40,333 bases of DNA from Bacteroidaceae bacterium (GCA_024401115.1 JAKSLP010000027.1:1-40333); one strand, 5' to 3'; counted from the first letter of the stretch, positions 26,355 through 35,858 are shown. Numbers and translations are program-made. Notes: generated by a model not told the origin, from the sequence alone.

Positions 26355-26391
26355 ATATGGTTATTTTATCCTTTTTTACGAATAAATTTAC

Positions 26392-26399
26392 TATTTTTG
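26392..26399 (+). promoter_or_regulatory. Candidate -7 element of the Xaa-Pro aminopeptidase gene
   Basis: TATTTTTG matches TAnnTTTG, 29 bp before the ATG at 26429. No TTTG at the normal -33 distance. Confidence 0.5.
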
Positions 26400-26428
26400 C
26401 AAACCGTTAAGTACTAAATTACAACGAC

Positions 26429-27826
26429 ATGTTTAGCAAAGAGACTTATATACAGAGAAGAGAGAAACTGATGCAGGAAGTGGGCAATGGCATCATTGTT
26501 CTATTCGGCAACGCAGATGTTCCTTATAATTATCCAGACAACCAATACCATTTCCGTCAGGACAGTACTTTTCGATACTATTTCGGATTGGATGTACCTA
26601 TGATGGTTGGAATCCTGGACATTGACAACAGACAGTCATATCTGTTTGCCAATGATGTAGACATTGACGACATTATTTGGACAGGTCCAATGCCATTGGT
26701 TAAAGATATGGCAGCAGAAGTGGGCGTTACCCAAACTGCCCTTTATGCCGATGCGGCCAAGACCATTCAGAAGGCTATGGCAAGCAACCGCAACATTCAC
26801 TATCTGAAGCCATACCGCTCTTTCACCAAATTGCAGATTCACGAGATGATGGGACTGTCTATCAGCGAAATTGCAGATAAGGCCTCACACAAACTTGTTC
26901 TGGCTGTCATCAAGCAACGCAACAAGAAAGAGCCACAGGAAATTGCAGAGTTGGACAAAGCATTCGAAATTGGTTATGCCATGCATACAGCAGCTCAGCA
27001 AATGTGTCGCCCTGGTGAGAGTGAGCAACATATTGCCGGAGTAATGGAAGGTATTGCACGAAGCATGGGTCAGGGATTGAGTTTCCCGACCATTCTTACT
27101 CAGCACGGTGAGGTTCTTCACAATCATAAACCATGCCACATTCTGGAAAGCGGCAAACTGATGTTGGTAGATGCCGGTGGCGAGAATAATGAAGGATATT
27201 GTAGTGACCATACACGAACCTCTCCTGTAAGCGGCAAGTTTACTCAGCGACAGAAGGATGTTTATCAGATTGTAGTAGATTGCCACGATTATGCACTGAC
27301 CGTAGCAAAACCGGGAAATACATGGAAGCAAGTCCATCTGGACACCTGTAAAGTGATGTTTGAAGGATTGAAGGCTTTGGGCCTGACCAAAGGCAACACT
27401 GAAGAAGCTGTAGCTGCAGGTGCTCATGCCCTGTTCATGCCTCACGGATTAGGACACATGATGGGTATGGACGTTCACGATATGGAGAATTTGGGACAGC
27501 AGTATGTAGGTTATGATGAGGAAACCCGCCCATCCACCCAGTTTGGATTGGCAAGCCTGCGTATGGGACGTCGCTTGGAGGAAGGTTTTGTCATTACAGA
27601 TGAACCTGGAATCTATTTTATCCCAGATTTAATCGATTTGTGGAAGAGTCAGCATCTACATGAAGAGTTCCTGAATTATGAAGCAATCGAAAAGTACAAG
27701 GATTTTGGCGGTATTCGCATTGAAGATGATGTAATTATTACAGCAGACGGTTCAAGATTCTGCGGTGACAAGGTTATACCATACCACGTTGATGAATTGG
27801 AGGAATATTTGGCCAACCGCAAATAA
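26429..27826 (+). CDS. pepP: Xaa-Pro aminopeptidase, M24B family
   Basis: 465 residues. The N-terminal AMP_N domain (about 1-150) has NYPDNQYHFRQDSTFRYYFG. The pita-bread catalytic domain carries the five dimetal ligands D248, D260, H343, E392 and E432 (in VDAGGEN, SDHTRT, HGLGH, DEPGIYF and GIRIEDD). It releases N-terminal residues preceding proline, in the cytoplasm; no signal peptide is present. The length and both domains match aminopeptidase P; a prolidase reading is less likely but cannot be excluded. It lies between an amino-acid symporter and a secreted peptidase, which fits peptide catabolism. Confidence 0.93.
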   Translation: MFSKETYIQRREKLMQEVGNGIIVLFGNADVPYNYPDNQYHFRQDSTFRYYFGLDVPMMVGILDIDNRQSYLFANDVDIDDIIWTGPMPLVKDMAAEVGVTQTALYADAAKTIQKAMASNRNIHYLKPYRSFTKLQIHEMMGLSISEIADKASHKLVLAVIKQRNKKEPQEIAELDKAFEIGYAMHTAAQQMCRPGESEQHIAGVMEGIARSMGQGLSFPTILTQHGEVLHNHKPCHILESGKLMLVDAGGENNEGYCSDHTRTSPVSGKFTQRQKDVYQIVVDCHDYALTVAKPGNTWKQVHLDTCKVMFEGLKALGLTKGNTEEAVAAGAHALFMPHGLGHMMGMDVHDMENLGQQYVGYDEETRPSTQFGLASLRMGRRLEEGFVITDEPGIYFIPDLIDLWKSQHLHEEFLNYEAIEKYKDFGGIRIEDDVIITADGSRFCGDKVIPYHVDELEEYLANRK

Positions 27827-27883
27827 ACCTTTCACTAATCAAAGTATCTAAACTTAGAATTAATTACTATTTAAGCAAATAAT

Positions 27884-29116
27884 ATGAAGAAATCAGTTTT
27901 ATTAGCAGCTGCCGCTATGATGAGCGTTAGCGCTATGGCACAGCAGAGACCTCAGGCTCCACTGCCAAACTACAAGTTCACAACCGTTGATTCAGTAGCT
28001 ATCACTCCTGTAAAGAATCAGAAGAATGCAGGTACTTGCTGGTGCTACTCTGGTATGGGTATGTTGGAAGCAGAATTGCTGCGCACCAAGGGTAAGGTAT
28101 ATGACCTGAGTGAAATGTACGTTGTATTCCAGACTTATATGGACCGTGCAGAGAAGGCTGTACGCACCAGTGGTGACGTTAGCTTCTCTCAGGGTGGTTC
28201 AACTTATGATGTTACTTATGCCATCGATCATTTCGGTTTGGTTCCTGATGTTGAAATGCCTGCAGGCGTAATGTATGGTGAGACCCTGTCTAACCACTCA
28301 GAGCTGACAGCATTAGGCAACCCATTGATTGCAGCAGCAGTTAAGACTCGCAAGCCTCAGGTTTCTCCTGATGGTGAGCCATTGTGGAAGAAGGCTGTAC
28401 GTGCCGTACACGAAGTATATTTGGGCAAGTGCCCAGAGAAGTTCACCTTCGAAGGCAAGGAATATACTCCAAAGTCTTTCGCTCAATCGCTAGGTTTGAA
28501 GAGCGACGATTATGTTAGCTTGACCAGTTTCTCTCACGAGCCATATAGCACAGGTGCAAACAAGGGTAAGGGATTTGCTATCGAGGTACAGGACAACTGG
28601 CGTTGGGCTCAGTCAATCAACATGGAGTTGGATGACTTCTGCCAGGTATTTGATGACGCTATCAAGGCTGGTTACACTATTCTGTGGGCTTCTGACGTTA
28701 GTGAGGCTACCTTTAGCCGTCAGGGTGTAGGTTCATGGGATGTAGAAGAAAAGGTGGAAGACAATGTTAGTATCGATGAGTTGCGTTTGGTTGGTGGCGA
28801 CACCAATAAGGCTGTAGCAGTAAAGGCTAACAATAAGGAAGTATTACCAAAGCCACAGAAGAAGGTTACTGTTGCTGAGCGTCAGGCCATGTATGACACC
28901 AAGAGCACTACCGATGACCACGGTATGCTGATCTTCGGTATCGCAAAGGACCAGTGGGGCAATAAGTACTACATGGTTAAGAATTCATGGGGTGAGAGCG
29001 GCAACTATAAGGGTATCTACTACGTTACTCCTGAGTTCGTACGTGCAAAGACCATGAACGTCACCGTTAATAAGGCTGCAGTTTCAAAGAACTTCAGAGA
29101 CAAGTACGGTTTCTAA
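27884..29116 (+). CDS. Secreted C1 family cysteine peptidase (PepC/bleomycin-hydrolase-like)
   Basis: 410 residues. The signal peptide is MKKSVLLAAAAMMSVSAMA, cleaved before QQ. The papain-fold site has Q46 (oxyanion), C52 in GTCWCYSG, H346 in DDHGML and N367 in VKNSWGESG. Insertions of the bleomycin hydrolase type separate the halves. The family normally acts as a cytoplasmic aminopeptidase; the signal peptide here means a periplasmic or secreted form. Codon use is strongly biased, similar to nifJ, suggesting high expression. A terminator follows (29136-29170). No clear promoter consensus was found in the 57-bp gap upstream, so it may be transcribed from pepP or from a divergent type of promoter. 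Confidence 0.92.
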   Translation: MKKSVLLAAAAMMSVSAMAQQRPQAPLPNYKFTTVDSVAITPVKNQKNAGTCWCYSGMGMLEAELLRTKGKVYDLSEMYVVFQTYMDRAEKAVRTSGDVSFSQGGSTYDVTYAIDHFGLVPDVEMPAGVMYGETLSNHSELTALGNPLIAAAVKTRKPQVSPDGEPLWKKAVRAVHEVYLGKCPEKFTFEGKEYTPKSFAQSLGLKSDDYVSLTSFSHEPYSTGANKGKGFAIEVQDNWRWAQSINMELDDFCQVFDDAIKAGYTILWASDVSEATFSRQGVGSWDVEEKVEDNVSIDELRLVGGDTNKAVAVKANNKEVLPKPQKKVTVAERQAMYDTKSTTDDHGMLIFGIAKDQWGNKYYMVKNSWGESGNYKGIYYVTPEFVRAKTMNVTVNKAAVSKNFRDKYGF

Positions 29117-29135
29117 TATTTCTACTATTTATAGT

Positions 29136-29170
29136 AAAGAGCATGTCTGGTGAAGGCATGCTCTTTTTTT
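29136..29170 (+). terminator. Terminator of the C1 peptidase gene
   Basis: AAAGAGCATG (29136-29145) pairs with CATGCTCTTT (29157-29166) around an 11-nt loop, followed by a T-run. Confidence 0.88.
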
Positions 29171-29189
29171 GTTTTATTTACACACTATA

Positions 29190-29221
29190 TTTGGAGAACA
29201 GATAAAATCAAACTATCTTTG
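29190..29221 (+). promoter_or_regulatory. Consensus promoter of the recJ-recQ-ruvA operon
   Basis: TTTG (29190-29193), 20 bp, then TATCTTTG (29214-29221). The leader to the ATG at 29292 is about 64 nt, longer than for most genes here. Confidence 0.8.
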
Positions 29222-29291
29222 TGGATTGAATGTATATTGCGGTAATCCGTGCGCATTCAAACTGGTTGCAGAAAAAAAGAAAACAATATAA

Positions 29292-31019
29292 ATGACTTAT
29301 CAATGGAATTACGAACCACCTACACCCGAAAAGCTGGAATCAGCTAAGCTATTAGCTAAGGAGTTAAACATCAGTCCTATATTGGCTCTTTTACTTCAAA
29401 AAAGAGGCATCTGTAAGGCTGATGAGGCAAAGCGATTCTTTCGCCCTCACTTAACTGAGCTTCACGATCCTTTCCTCATGAACGACATGGATAAGGCCGT
29501 AGACCGACTGAATCTGGCCATGGGAAGGAAAGAGCACATCTTAGTGTATGGCGATTATGACGTTGACGGGACCACTGCCGTGGCTTTGGTTTATAAGTTT
29601 ATACGTCAGTTCTATTCCAATGTGGACTACTACATACCCGACAGATATGAGGAAGGATATGGCGTTTCACATCAGGGAGTAGACTTTGCTCACGAAAACG
29701 GTGTAAAGTTGGTTATTGTACTGGATTGTGGAATCAAAGCAGTCGAAGAGGTTTCTTATGCGAAATCTCTAGGTATTGATTTTATCATTTGCGACCATCA
29801 CGTTCCTGATGATGTTCTTCCACCAGCAGTAGCGATTCTTAACGCAAAGCGAGAAGACAACCATTATCCCTACCCTCACCTTTCGGGTTGTGGCGTAGGA
29901 TTTAAATTCATGCAAGCTTTTGCTCAGAGTAACGGCATTGAGTTTAACCAACTGACACCATTATTAGACTTGGTGGCTGTCAGCATTGCATCCGATATCG
30001 TACCCATCATGGGAGAAAACCGGGTGCTCGCTTGTCACGGATTAAAACAGTTAAATAGCAATGCAAGTGTGGGCCTTCGTGCTATTCTTGACGTATGTGG
30101 CATGGCTGGGCGTGACATCACGATGAGTGACATTGTATTTAAGATCGGTCCAAGAATCAACGCCTCTGGAAGAATACAAAATGGCAAGCAGAGTGTAGAA
30201 CTTCTCGTTGAGAAGGACTTTCCAAGAGCGCAGGAGTTAGCTCGTCAGATTGACGAATACAATGAGATGCGCAAGGATTTGGACAAGCAAATGACAGAAG
30301 AAGCAAACGCTTTAGTTGACCAATTTGCGAGTCTGGATGAAAAGAAAACAATTGTAATCTTTAACGAGGACTGGCATAAGGGCGTAATTGGTATTGTTGC
30401 TTCCCGTCTGACTGAAATATATTTCCGTCCGGCAGTTGTCCTAACCCGCACAGATGATATGGCAACAGGATCCGCCAGAAGCGTTTCCGGATTTGATGTT
30501 TACAAGGCTATCGAAAGTTGCCGTGACTTGTTGGAGAATTTTGGCGGACATACGTATGCAGCAGGATTATCACTAAAAGTCGAGAATGTGCCGGAATTTA
30601 CCCGCCGATTTGAAGAATATGTAGCAACACATATTGAACCCGAACAAACAAGTGCAATTCTTGATATTAGTACTGAAATCGATTTCAAGGACATCAGCAA
30701 CAAGTTCTATCAGGATCTTAGAAAATTTCGCCCGTTTGGACCAGATAATGCAAAACCATTGTTCTGTACGAGAAGAGTATATGATTATGGAACCAGCAAA
30801 GTTGTGGGTCGCGAACAGGAGCACATTAAATTGGAGCTAGTGGATGGCAAGTCAAATCAAGTTATGAACGGCATAGCTTTTGGACAAAGTTCTCAAGCTC
30901 GCTACATCAAGACAAAACGTGCATTTGACATCTGTTACTATATTGAAGACAACGTATATAAGAGAGGTGAGCCTCAATTACAAATCGAAGACATTCAGCC
31001 CTGCGAACCGATTGTTTGA
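29292..31019 (+). CDS. recJ: Single-stranded-DNA-specific 5'-3' exonuclease RecJ
   Basis: 575 residues. The DHH-family catalytic motifs are GDYDVDGT (D88, D90, D92), VLDCG and CDHHVP (D168-H169-H170), followed by a DHHA1 region (DWHKGVIGIVASRL, GGHTYAAG) and a C-terminal OB-fold. RecJ trims 5' ends of single strands in recombination and mismatch or base-excision repair, needing Mn2+ or Mg2+. The length matches the standard form. Its stop overlaps the recQ start by one base (TGATG), so the two are co-translated. RecJ and RecQ act together at stalled forks and gaps in other bacteria. Confidence 0.97.
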   Translation: MTYQWNYEPPTPEKLESAKLLAKELNISPILALLLQKRGICKADEAKRFFRPHLTELHDPFLMNDMDKAVDRLNLAMGRKEHILVYGDYDVDGTTAVALVYKFIRQFYSNVDYYIPDRYEEGYGVSHQGVDFAHENGVKLVIVLDCGIKAVEEVSYAKSLGIDFIICDHHVPDDVLPPAVAILNAKREDNHYPYPHLSGCGVGFKFMQAFAQSNGIEFNQLTPLLDLVAVSIASDIVPIMGENRVLACHGLKQLNSNASVGLRAILDVCGMAGRDITMSDIVFKIGPRINASGRIQNGKQSVELLVEKDFPRAQELARQIDEYNEMRKDLDKQMTEEANALVDQFASLDEKKTIVIFNEDWHKGVIGIVASRLTEIYFRPAVVLTRTDDMATGSARSVSGFDVYKAIESCRDLLENFGGHTYAAGLSLKVENVPEFTRRFEEYVATHIEPEQTSAILDISTEIDFKDISNKFYQDLRKFRPFGPDNAKPLFCTRRVYDYGTSKVVGREQEHIKLELVDGKSNQVMNGIAFGQSSQARYIKTKRAFDICYYIEDNVYKRGEPQLQIEDIQPCEPIV

Positions 31020-32908
31020 TGAATCAATACGAAAGTATACTGCACACCTATTGGGGTCATGACCATTTCAGAGGCATTCAAAAAGAAATTATTGAAAGCA
31101 TTGGAAATGGTCATGACACTTTAGGACTTATGCCTACGGGTGGAGGAAAGTCCATCACCTTCCAAGTTCCAGCATTATGCATGGAGGGGGTATGTATTGT
31201 TGTCACTCCCTTAATTGCCTTGATGAAAGATCAGGTTCAAAACCTAAGCCAAAAAGGCATTAAAGCGGCAGCCATTTATACAGGTCTGACACGCCAAGAG
31301 ATTTTAGTAGCACTAGACAATTGTATATTGGGGGATTATAAGTTCCTTTACGTATCCCCAGAGCGTTTGGGGACAGAGTTGTTTATTACCAAACTAAATC
31401 ACATGAAAGTGAGTTTCATTGCTGTCGACGAAGCTCACTGCATTTCCCAATGGGGATACGATTTCCGTCCATCATATCTTCGGATCAGCAGCATCCGCAA
31501 GATGTTGCCAGATTGCCCGATCCTGGCGCTAACGGCAACAGCGACACCAAATGTTGTAAAAGACATCCAAGAAAAATTGGAATTCAGAGAAGGAAACGTT
31601 TTTCGGATGAGCTTTGAACGTAAGAATTTGGCATATGTCGTCAGAAACACAGAAGATAAAGTCCAAGAAGCCATTCATATTCTAAACCGTGTTCCCGGCT
31701 CTGCCATAATTTATGTGAGGAACCGGAAAGGAACCAAAGAAATGGCCGAATTATTAAAGGAGAGTGGTATTAGTGCCACATTTTATCATGCAGGTCTATC
31801 CAATATCGAAAAGGACATTCGACAAAAAGAATGGCAAGAGGATAGAATTCGAGTCATGGTTGCAACCAACGCCTTTGGTATGGGCATTGACAAACCGGAT
31901 GTCAGAACCGTTATTCACTTACAAATTCCCGATTCTCCCGAAGCATATTTTCAAGAAGCAGGACGAGGAGGTAGAGACGGGAAGACCAGCTATGCCGTTT
32001 TACTTTATCACCGAAGCGACAGGAACAAACTGCTAAAAAGAGTCAGTGAAGCATATCCCGAAAAAGAATTTATTTGTAATATATACGAACATTTGGCCTA
32101 TTACTACCAAATGGCTGTAGGGGACGGCTACATGGTTACCCGGGAATTCGACTTAGAAGAGTTTTGCATTCGGTTTAAGCATTTTCCACTCCACACATAC
32201 AGTGCCTTAAAATTGCTTGTACAAGCCGGCTATCTAGAATACAATGATGAGCAGGATAATTCTTCAAGAGTAATCTTTACCGTCAGCAGAGACGAGTTGT
32301 ACGGTTATACACATTTGGACGATACACAAGAGTGTATAATACGCTCACTCTTGAGAACCTACACCGGAATTTTCACAGACTACTCATATATTGAAGAAAG
32401 CCGACTGGCACATCTAACCGGACTAACCTCTAATGAAGTATATGAAATATTAAAAGGTTTGTCACACATTGGTTTGATTCATTATATACCCCGTAAAAGA
32501 GCGGCATATATCACTTATACCCAGAAACGAGTAGAAAAAGATGAGTTGGTATTACATCCTGAAGTCTATGAAGAACGTAAAAAACAATTAGAATTACGTA
32601 TCAAGGCTATGGTAGATTATGCAGAAAATGAATCTCGGTGCCGAAGTGAATTATTACTTCACTACTTTGGAGAAACTGACACTCATCCTTGCGGCCATTG
32701 TGATAATTGTTCAGGCAAAGAAATTAATAGGACATCTCCCTATGATTATAGGGAACACATTCTACAACTGATTTCAGATGGGCAGCCGCATCTGCTCACG
32801 GAACTAACCACCTCCCAGCCCGACTCGAATAAAATGCGAGAGGTATTAAAAGAAATGATACAAGAAGAAGAAATAGAACAACAAGGACTATTTATTAGAA
32901 AAAAATAA
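31019..32908 (+). CDS. recQ: ATP-dependent DNA helicase RecQ, form without HRDC domain
   Basis: 629 residues from the ATG at 31019; a TTG one codon earlier is also open but less likely. Superfamily 2 motifs are PTGGGKS (Walker A, about 38-44), VDEAHCISQWG (DEAH at D137), TATATP and the QEAGRGGRDG arginine-finger region. A Cys-rich zinc site follows (C...HPCGHCDNC), then a winged-helix-like end. The usual C-terminal HRDC domain is not evident, so this is the shorter RecQ type common as a paralogue in Bacteroidota. It unwinds DNA 3'-5' and can feed RecJ. It lies six bases upstream of ruvA in one operon. Confidence 0.96.
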   Translation: MNQYESILHTYWGHDHFRGIQKEIIESIGNGHDTLGLMPTGGGKSITFQVPALCMEGVCIVVTPLIALMKDQVQNLSQKGIKAAAIYTGLTRQEILVALDNCILGDYKFLYVSPERLGTELFITKLNHMKVSFIAVDEAHCISQWGYDFRPSYLRISSIRKMLPDCPILALTATATPNVVKDIQEKLEFREGNVFRMSFERKNLAYVVRNTEDKVQEAIHILNRVPGSAIIYVRNRKGTKEMAELLKESGISATFYHAGLSNIEKDIRQKEWQEDRIRVMVATNAFGMGIDKPDVRTVIHLQIPDSPEAYFQEAGRGGRDGKTSYAVLLYHRSDRNKLLKRVSEAYPEKEFICNIYEHLAYYYQMAVGDGYMVTREFDLEEFCIRFKHFPLHTYSALKLLVQAGYLEYNDEQDNSSRVIFTVSRDELYGYTHLDDTQECIIRSLLRTYTGIFTDYSYIEESRLAHLTGLTSNEVYEILKGLSHIGLIHYIPRKRAAYITYTQKRVEKDELVLHPEVYEERKKQLELRIKAMVDYAENESRCRSELLLHYFGETDTHPCGHCDNCSGKEINRTSPYDYREHILQLISDGQPHLLTELTTSQPDSNKMREVLKEMIQEEEIEQQGLFIRKK

Positions 32909-32914
32909 CCGACC

Positions 32915-33517
32915 ATGATAGAATATGTAAAAGGAGAATTAGCAGACTTGACACCGGCCATGGCTGTAGTCGATTGTCACGGAGTAGGATACGGAGTTAA
33001 CATTTCCCTAAACACCTATTCTGCTATTCAAGGGAAACGAGACATTAAATTGTACATCTACGAGGCTATTAGAGAAGACGCCTTTGTTCTCTGGGGTTTT
33101 GCCAGCAAACAAGAGCGAGAGCTTTTTCTCTTGCTTATTTCGGTCTCCGGAATTGGAGGGAACATGGCAAGAATGATATTATCGTCCCTTACACCAAGTG
33201 AGTTAGTCGATGTTATTTCTTCCGGCAATGACAGATTGTTGAAAACAGTTAAAGGTATTGGGCTTAAAACCGCTCAAAGAATTATCGTAGAACTACGAGA
33301 CAAGATCAGCCTGATAGGTTCCTCAAACAATGACGTTATTCCAGGGAAGGTAACCACTGGTAATATTTCGAATGAAGTTATGGAAGAAGCTGTTTCAGCA
33401 TTAACTATGCTGGGATTCCAAGTTTCGGCATCCCAAAAGGTTGTTGTATCCATTTTGAAAGAGGATCCAAGCCTTCCAGTTGAAAAGGTCATTAAAATGG
33501 CCCTGAAGCAGCTCTAA
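32915..33517 (+). CDS. ruvA: Holliday junction DNA-binding protein RuvA
   Basis: 200 residues, normal length. Domain I OB-fold starts [12 protein letters not shown]; domain II has the two helix-hairpin-helix motifs ([10 protein letters not shown] and [20 protein letters not shown]); domain III (about 150-200) is the RuvB-contacting three-helix bundle. A tetramer binds four-way junctions and loads RuvB. Neither ruvB nor ruvC is adjacent. As third gene after recJ and recQ it completes a recombination-repair operon. The last four bases overlap the convergent lipoprotein gene. Confidence 0.97.
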   Translation: MIEYVKGELADLTPAMAVVDCHGVGYGVNISLNTYSAIQGKRDIKLYIYEAIREDAFVLWGFASKQERELFLLLISVSGIGGNMARMILSSLTPSELVDVISSGNDRLLKTVKGIGLKTAQRIIVELRDKISLIGSSNNDVIPGKVTTGNISNEVMEEAVSALTMLGFQVSASQKVVVSILKEDPSLPVEKVIKMALKQL

Positions 33518-34335
33518 TCCTCCTCAGCAGTGGCCTGCCCCTCCATTTTCTGATGTATGAATTTCACTTTCTGACAGGCATCTGCATACTTAACACGAGC
33601 ATCATTTAGTACTGTCATCTGAGAATACAAATCGTATATAGCAACAATAGCATTTACGTCCTCAGATGACAATACTATTGTCTTACTCTGATCTGGAGCT
33701 ATAAAAGTTACCTTAATCTCTTGTCCGGCATGTTCCGATATGAATGCACAGACACCTGTTTCATGATCATTACTAAACACATTTTCCTCTAATTCTTTTC
33801 CATGGCTTTCAGACATGAAATGAGCTGTGCTTGACGTTGTTTGAATGCTCTTTCCATCTGCACTGGTTACACGGACAGAACGATGTCCCATTTTACCCAC
33901 ATAAATTGAGGTTAGTGTCAACAAGCCCTGTTCTGTAACATGGGCGCGTAGCATATTATGTCCAATCTTATCTACCGTTTGAGCTGGCGACACATAATTA
34001 CCAACAGTCCCATGCTGTGGTTCTAAAATCATTTTACCTTTCAGTCTATCCACCAAATCGGTCTTCTTTTGGATTACTTTATCGGCCTCCTCCACTGCCT
34101 GCTGTCCTTCAGCCAAGTCTATTTCCAAACGTAACTGCAATGCTTCTTTTCGGGTCTGTATGGCTCTGGGGTACAGTAAACGAATGCTGTCTACTTCACT
34201 TCTTGCCACATCGTAGGCTCCTTTAGCATAAGCTTGACTAGCCAATTGGAAATGTACTTGTGCCTGCTCCTCAATACTATCTTTACAAGCTGTCATCAAT
34301 CCAATCAACAGCAGAAATAAACCGATTTTTTTCAT
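33514..34335 (-). CDS. Putative lipoprotein with helical (TPR-like) N-terminus
   Basis: 273 residues. The lipobox LMTAC places the lipidated Cys at 17. Residues 22-70 look like a TPR pair ([20 protein letters not shown]), and a coiled-coil-prone stretch follows (about 78-105). The middle (about 120-215) is beta-rich, with [17 protein letters not shown] and [15 protein letters not shown], and a last helix ends acidic. It is anchored in the periplasm or outer membrane. No enzymatic motif is seen and I do not recognise the family beyond Bacteroidota lipoproteins. It has its own promoter, interleaved with that of the divergent nucleotidyltransferase gene. Confidence 0.85.
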   Translation of the reverse strand: MKKIGLFLLLIGLMTACKDSIEEQAQVHFQLASQAYAKGAYDVARSEVDSIRLLYPRAIQTRKEALQLRLEIDLAEGQQAVEEADKVIQKKTDLVDRLKGKMILEPQHGTVGNYVSPAQTVDKIGHNMLRAHVTEQGLLTLTSIYVGKMGHRSVRVTSADGKSIQTTSSTAHFMSESHGKELEENVFSNDHETGVCAFISEHAGQEIKVTFIAPDQSKTIVLSSEDVNAIVAIYDLYSQMTVLNDARVKYADACQKVKFIHQKMEGQATAEED

Positions 34336-34362
34336 TCTAAACTTAGCATTAATGTTCTTTCT

Positions 34363-34394
34363 TTTGCAAAGATATTAAATTTCGACTATCTTTG
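34363..34394 (+). promoter_or_regulatory. Promoter of the tRNA nucleotidyltransferase gene (very short leader)
   Basis: TTTG (34363-34366), 20 bp, then TATCTTTG (34387-34394). The predicted transcription start, about 5-7 nt after the box, is within a few bases of the ATG at 34404. The -7 box lies in one arm of an 11-bp inverted repeat shared with the opposing promoter. Confidence 0.8.
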
Positions 34395-34398
34395 CAAC
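34367..34398 (-). promoter_or_regulatory. Promoter of the lipoprotein gene, interleaved with the opposing promoter
   Basis: Minus strand GTTG (34398-34395), 20 bp, then TATCTTTG (34374-34367). The -7 box is exact and the -33 element keeps TTG. It occupies almost the same DNA as the plus-strand promoter, so the two are expected to compete. Confidence 0.6.
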
Positions 34399-34403
34399 TC
34401 GTT

Positions 34404-35858
34404 ATGAAAGATTTGACACAAGAAGAAGTTGCAAAACAATTGGGTTCGCCTGTATTCCACCTAATCAGCCAAGCGGCTGACGAATTAGGTGTAGAGTGCT
34501 ATATTGTTGGTGGGTTTGTTCGTGACCTCTACATGGGCCGACCCTCTGACGACATAGACATAGTAGTAATTGGCGATGCTCTTCAATTAGCCAAATCCTT
34601 CATTCAATTAACAAAAAAAAGAATTAAGCCGTCAGTTTACGGAACCTCTGGAGCAGTTCTGGTCAAATGCTTTCACAAAGAGATAGAATTCAACACCGCT
34701 AGAAGTGAAAGCTATACTCGTAACAGTAGTGAACCTCAAGCGGTTGGTACATTGGATGAGGATCTACATCGAAGGGATTTTACTATCAATGCGTTGGCCA
34801 TCCGTCTAAATAAGGCCAGATACGGCGAACTTGTCGATCTATTTGATGGTATATGGGACCTTAAAGACAGAGTGATTGACACCCCACTCCATCCAGATGA
34901 CACTTTTGAGGACGACCCTTTGCGTATGTTTAGGGCAATCAGATTTGCCACCTATTTGTATTTTACTATTCATCAGGATGTCATAGACTCAATCCAGCGT
35001 AATAAGGATCGTGTCAGCCAAATCGCACCCGAAAGAATTGCAGAAGAATTGAACAAGATTATGCTATCTGATAATCCTTCTATGGGATGGGAGCTGCTGT
35101 TCAGCACCGGATTACTTCAACTTATCATCCCAGAATTGCAAGCTCTTCATGGCGTGGAAAAGGTCAACGGACGTGCCCATAAAGATAATTTCTTCCATAC
35201 AATGGAGGTTTTGGACAACATAGCAAAAGCCACAAAAGAAATGGAAGACAATGAGCGTAAGCTTTGGTTGAGATGGGCAGCATTACTCCATGATATTGGC
35301 AAGCCTAAAAGCAAGCGCTGGGAGAACCAGATTGGTTGGACATTCCACAATCACAACACAATAGGCGAAAAAATGGTGCCAGAAATCTTCAAAAGGATAA
35401 AGCTACCGCTTAATGATAAAATGAAATATGTTCAAAAGCTTGTTTCATTACACATGCGTCCTATTGTGATTGCAGATGATGTAGTTACAGATTCCGCAGT
35501 CAGAAGACTGTTATTTGAAGCTGGAGATGACATAGATGACTTAATGACCTTATGTGAAGCTGATATCACATCAAAAAATGAAATCAAGAAGCAACGCTTT
35601 TTGGAGAATTTCAAATTAGTCCGGAAGAAATTGGTTGATTTGGAAGAGAAGGATCGAATACGTAATTTTCAGCCTCCTGTTGATGGTACAGAAATCATGC
35701 AAGTCTTCCATTTGGAACCTGGCCCTCAAATAAAACAAATCAAAGACTGCATTAAGGATGCTATATTGGATGGAAAGATTCCAAATGAACACGATGCAGC
35801 TTTTAAACTGATGCTTGAAAAAGGAAAGGAAATTGGATTGACAGCCTATTTGGATTGA
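34404..35858 (+). CDS. CCA-adding-type tRNA nucleotidyltransferase / poly(A) polymerase family with HD domain
   Basis: 484 residues from the ATG at 34404. An upstream TTG at 34392 lies within the -7 box and is rejected. The nucleotidyltransferase head has GGFVRD (about 35-40) and the metal-binding DDIDIV (about 49), followed by the RRDFTINALA motif. An RNA-binding neck follows with FEDDPLRMFRAIRFA. The HD phosphohydrolase motif LLHDIGKP lies near 294-301. The enzyme adds or repairs the tRNA 3' CCA end; the poly(A) polymerase activity of some relatives cannot be excluded. The stop overlaps the next gene's TTG start (TTGA), pointing to coupled translation. Confidence 0.93.
   Translation: MKDLTQEEVAKQLGSPVFHLISQAADELGVECYIVGGFVRDLYMGRPSDDIDIVVIGDALQLAKSFIQLTKKRIKPSVYGTSGAVLVKCFHKEIEFNTARSESYTRNSSEPQAVGTLDEDLHRRDFTINALAIRLNKARYGELVDLFDGIWDLKDRVIDTPLHPDDTFEDDPLRMFRAIRFATYLYFTIHQDVIDSIQRNKDRVSQIAPERIAEELNKIMLSDNPSMGWELLFSTGLLQLIIPELQALHGVEKVNGRAHKDNFFHTMEVLDNIAKATKEMEDNERKLWLRWAALLHDIGKPKSKRWENQIGWTFHNHNTIGEKMVPEIFKRIKLPLNDKMKYVQKLVSLHMRPIVIADDVVTDSAVRRLLFEAGDDIDDLMTLCEADITSKNEIKKQRFLENFKLVRKKLVDLEEKDRIRNFQPPVDGTEIMQVFHLEPGPQIKQIKDCIKDAILDGKIPNEHDAAFKLMLEKGKEIGLTAYLD

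Noticed and set aside
26885..27445. 186-codon open frame on the minus strand
   Set aside because: Antisense to the aminopeptidase catalytic domain; no motif or promoter.
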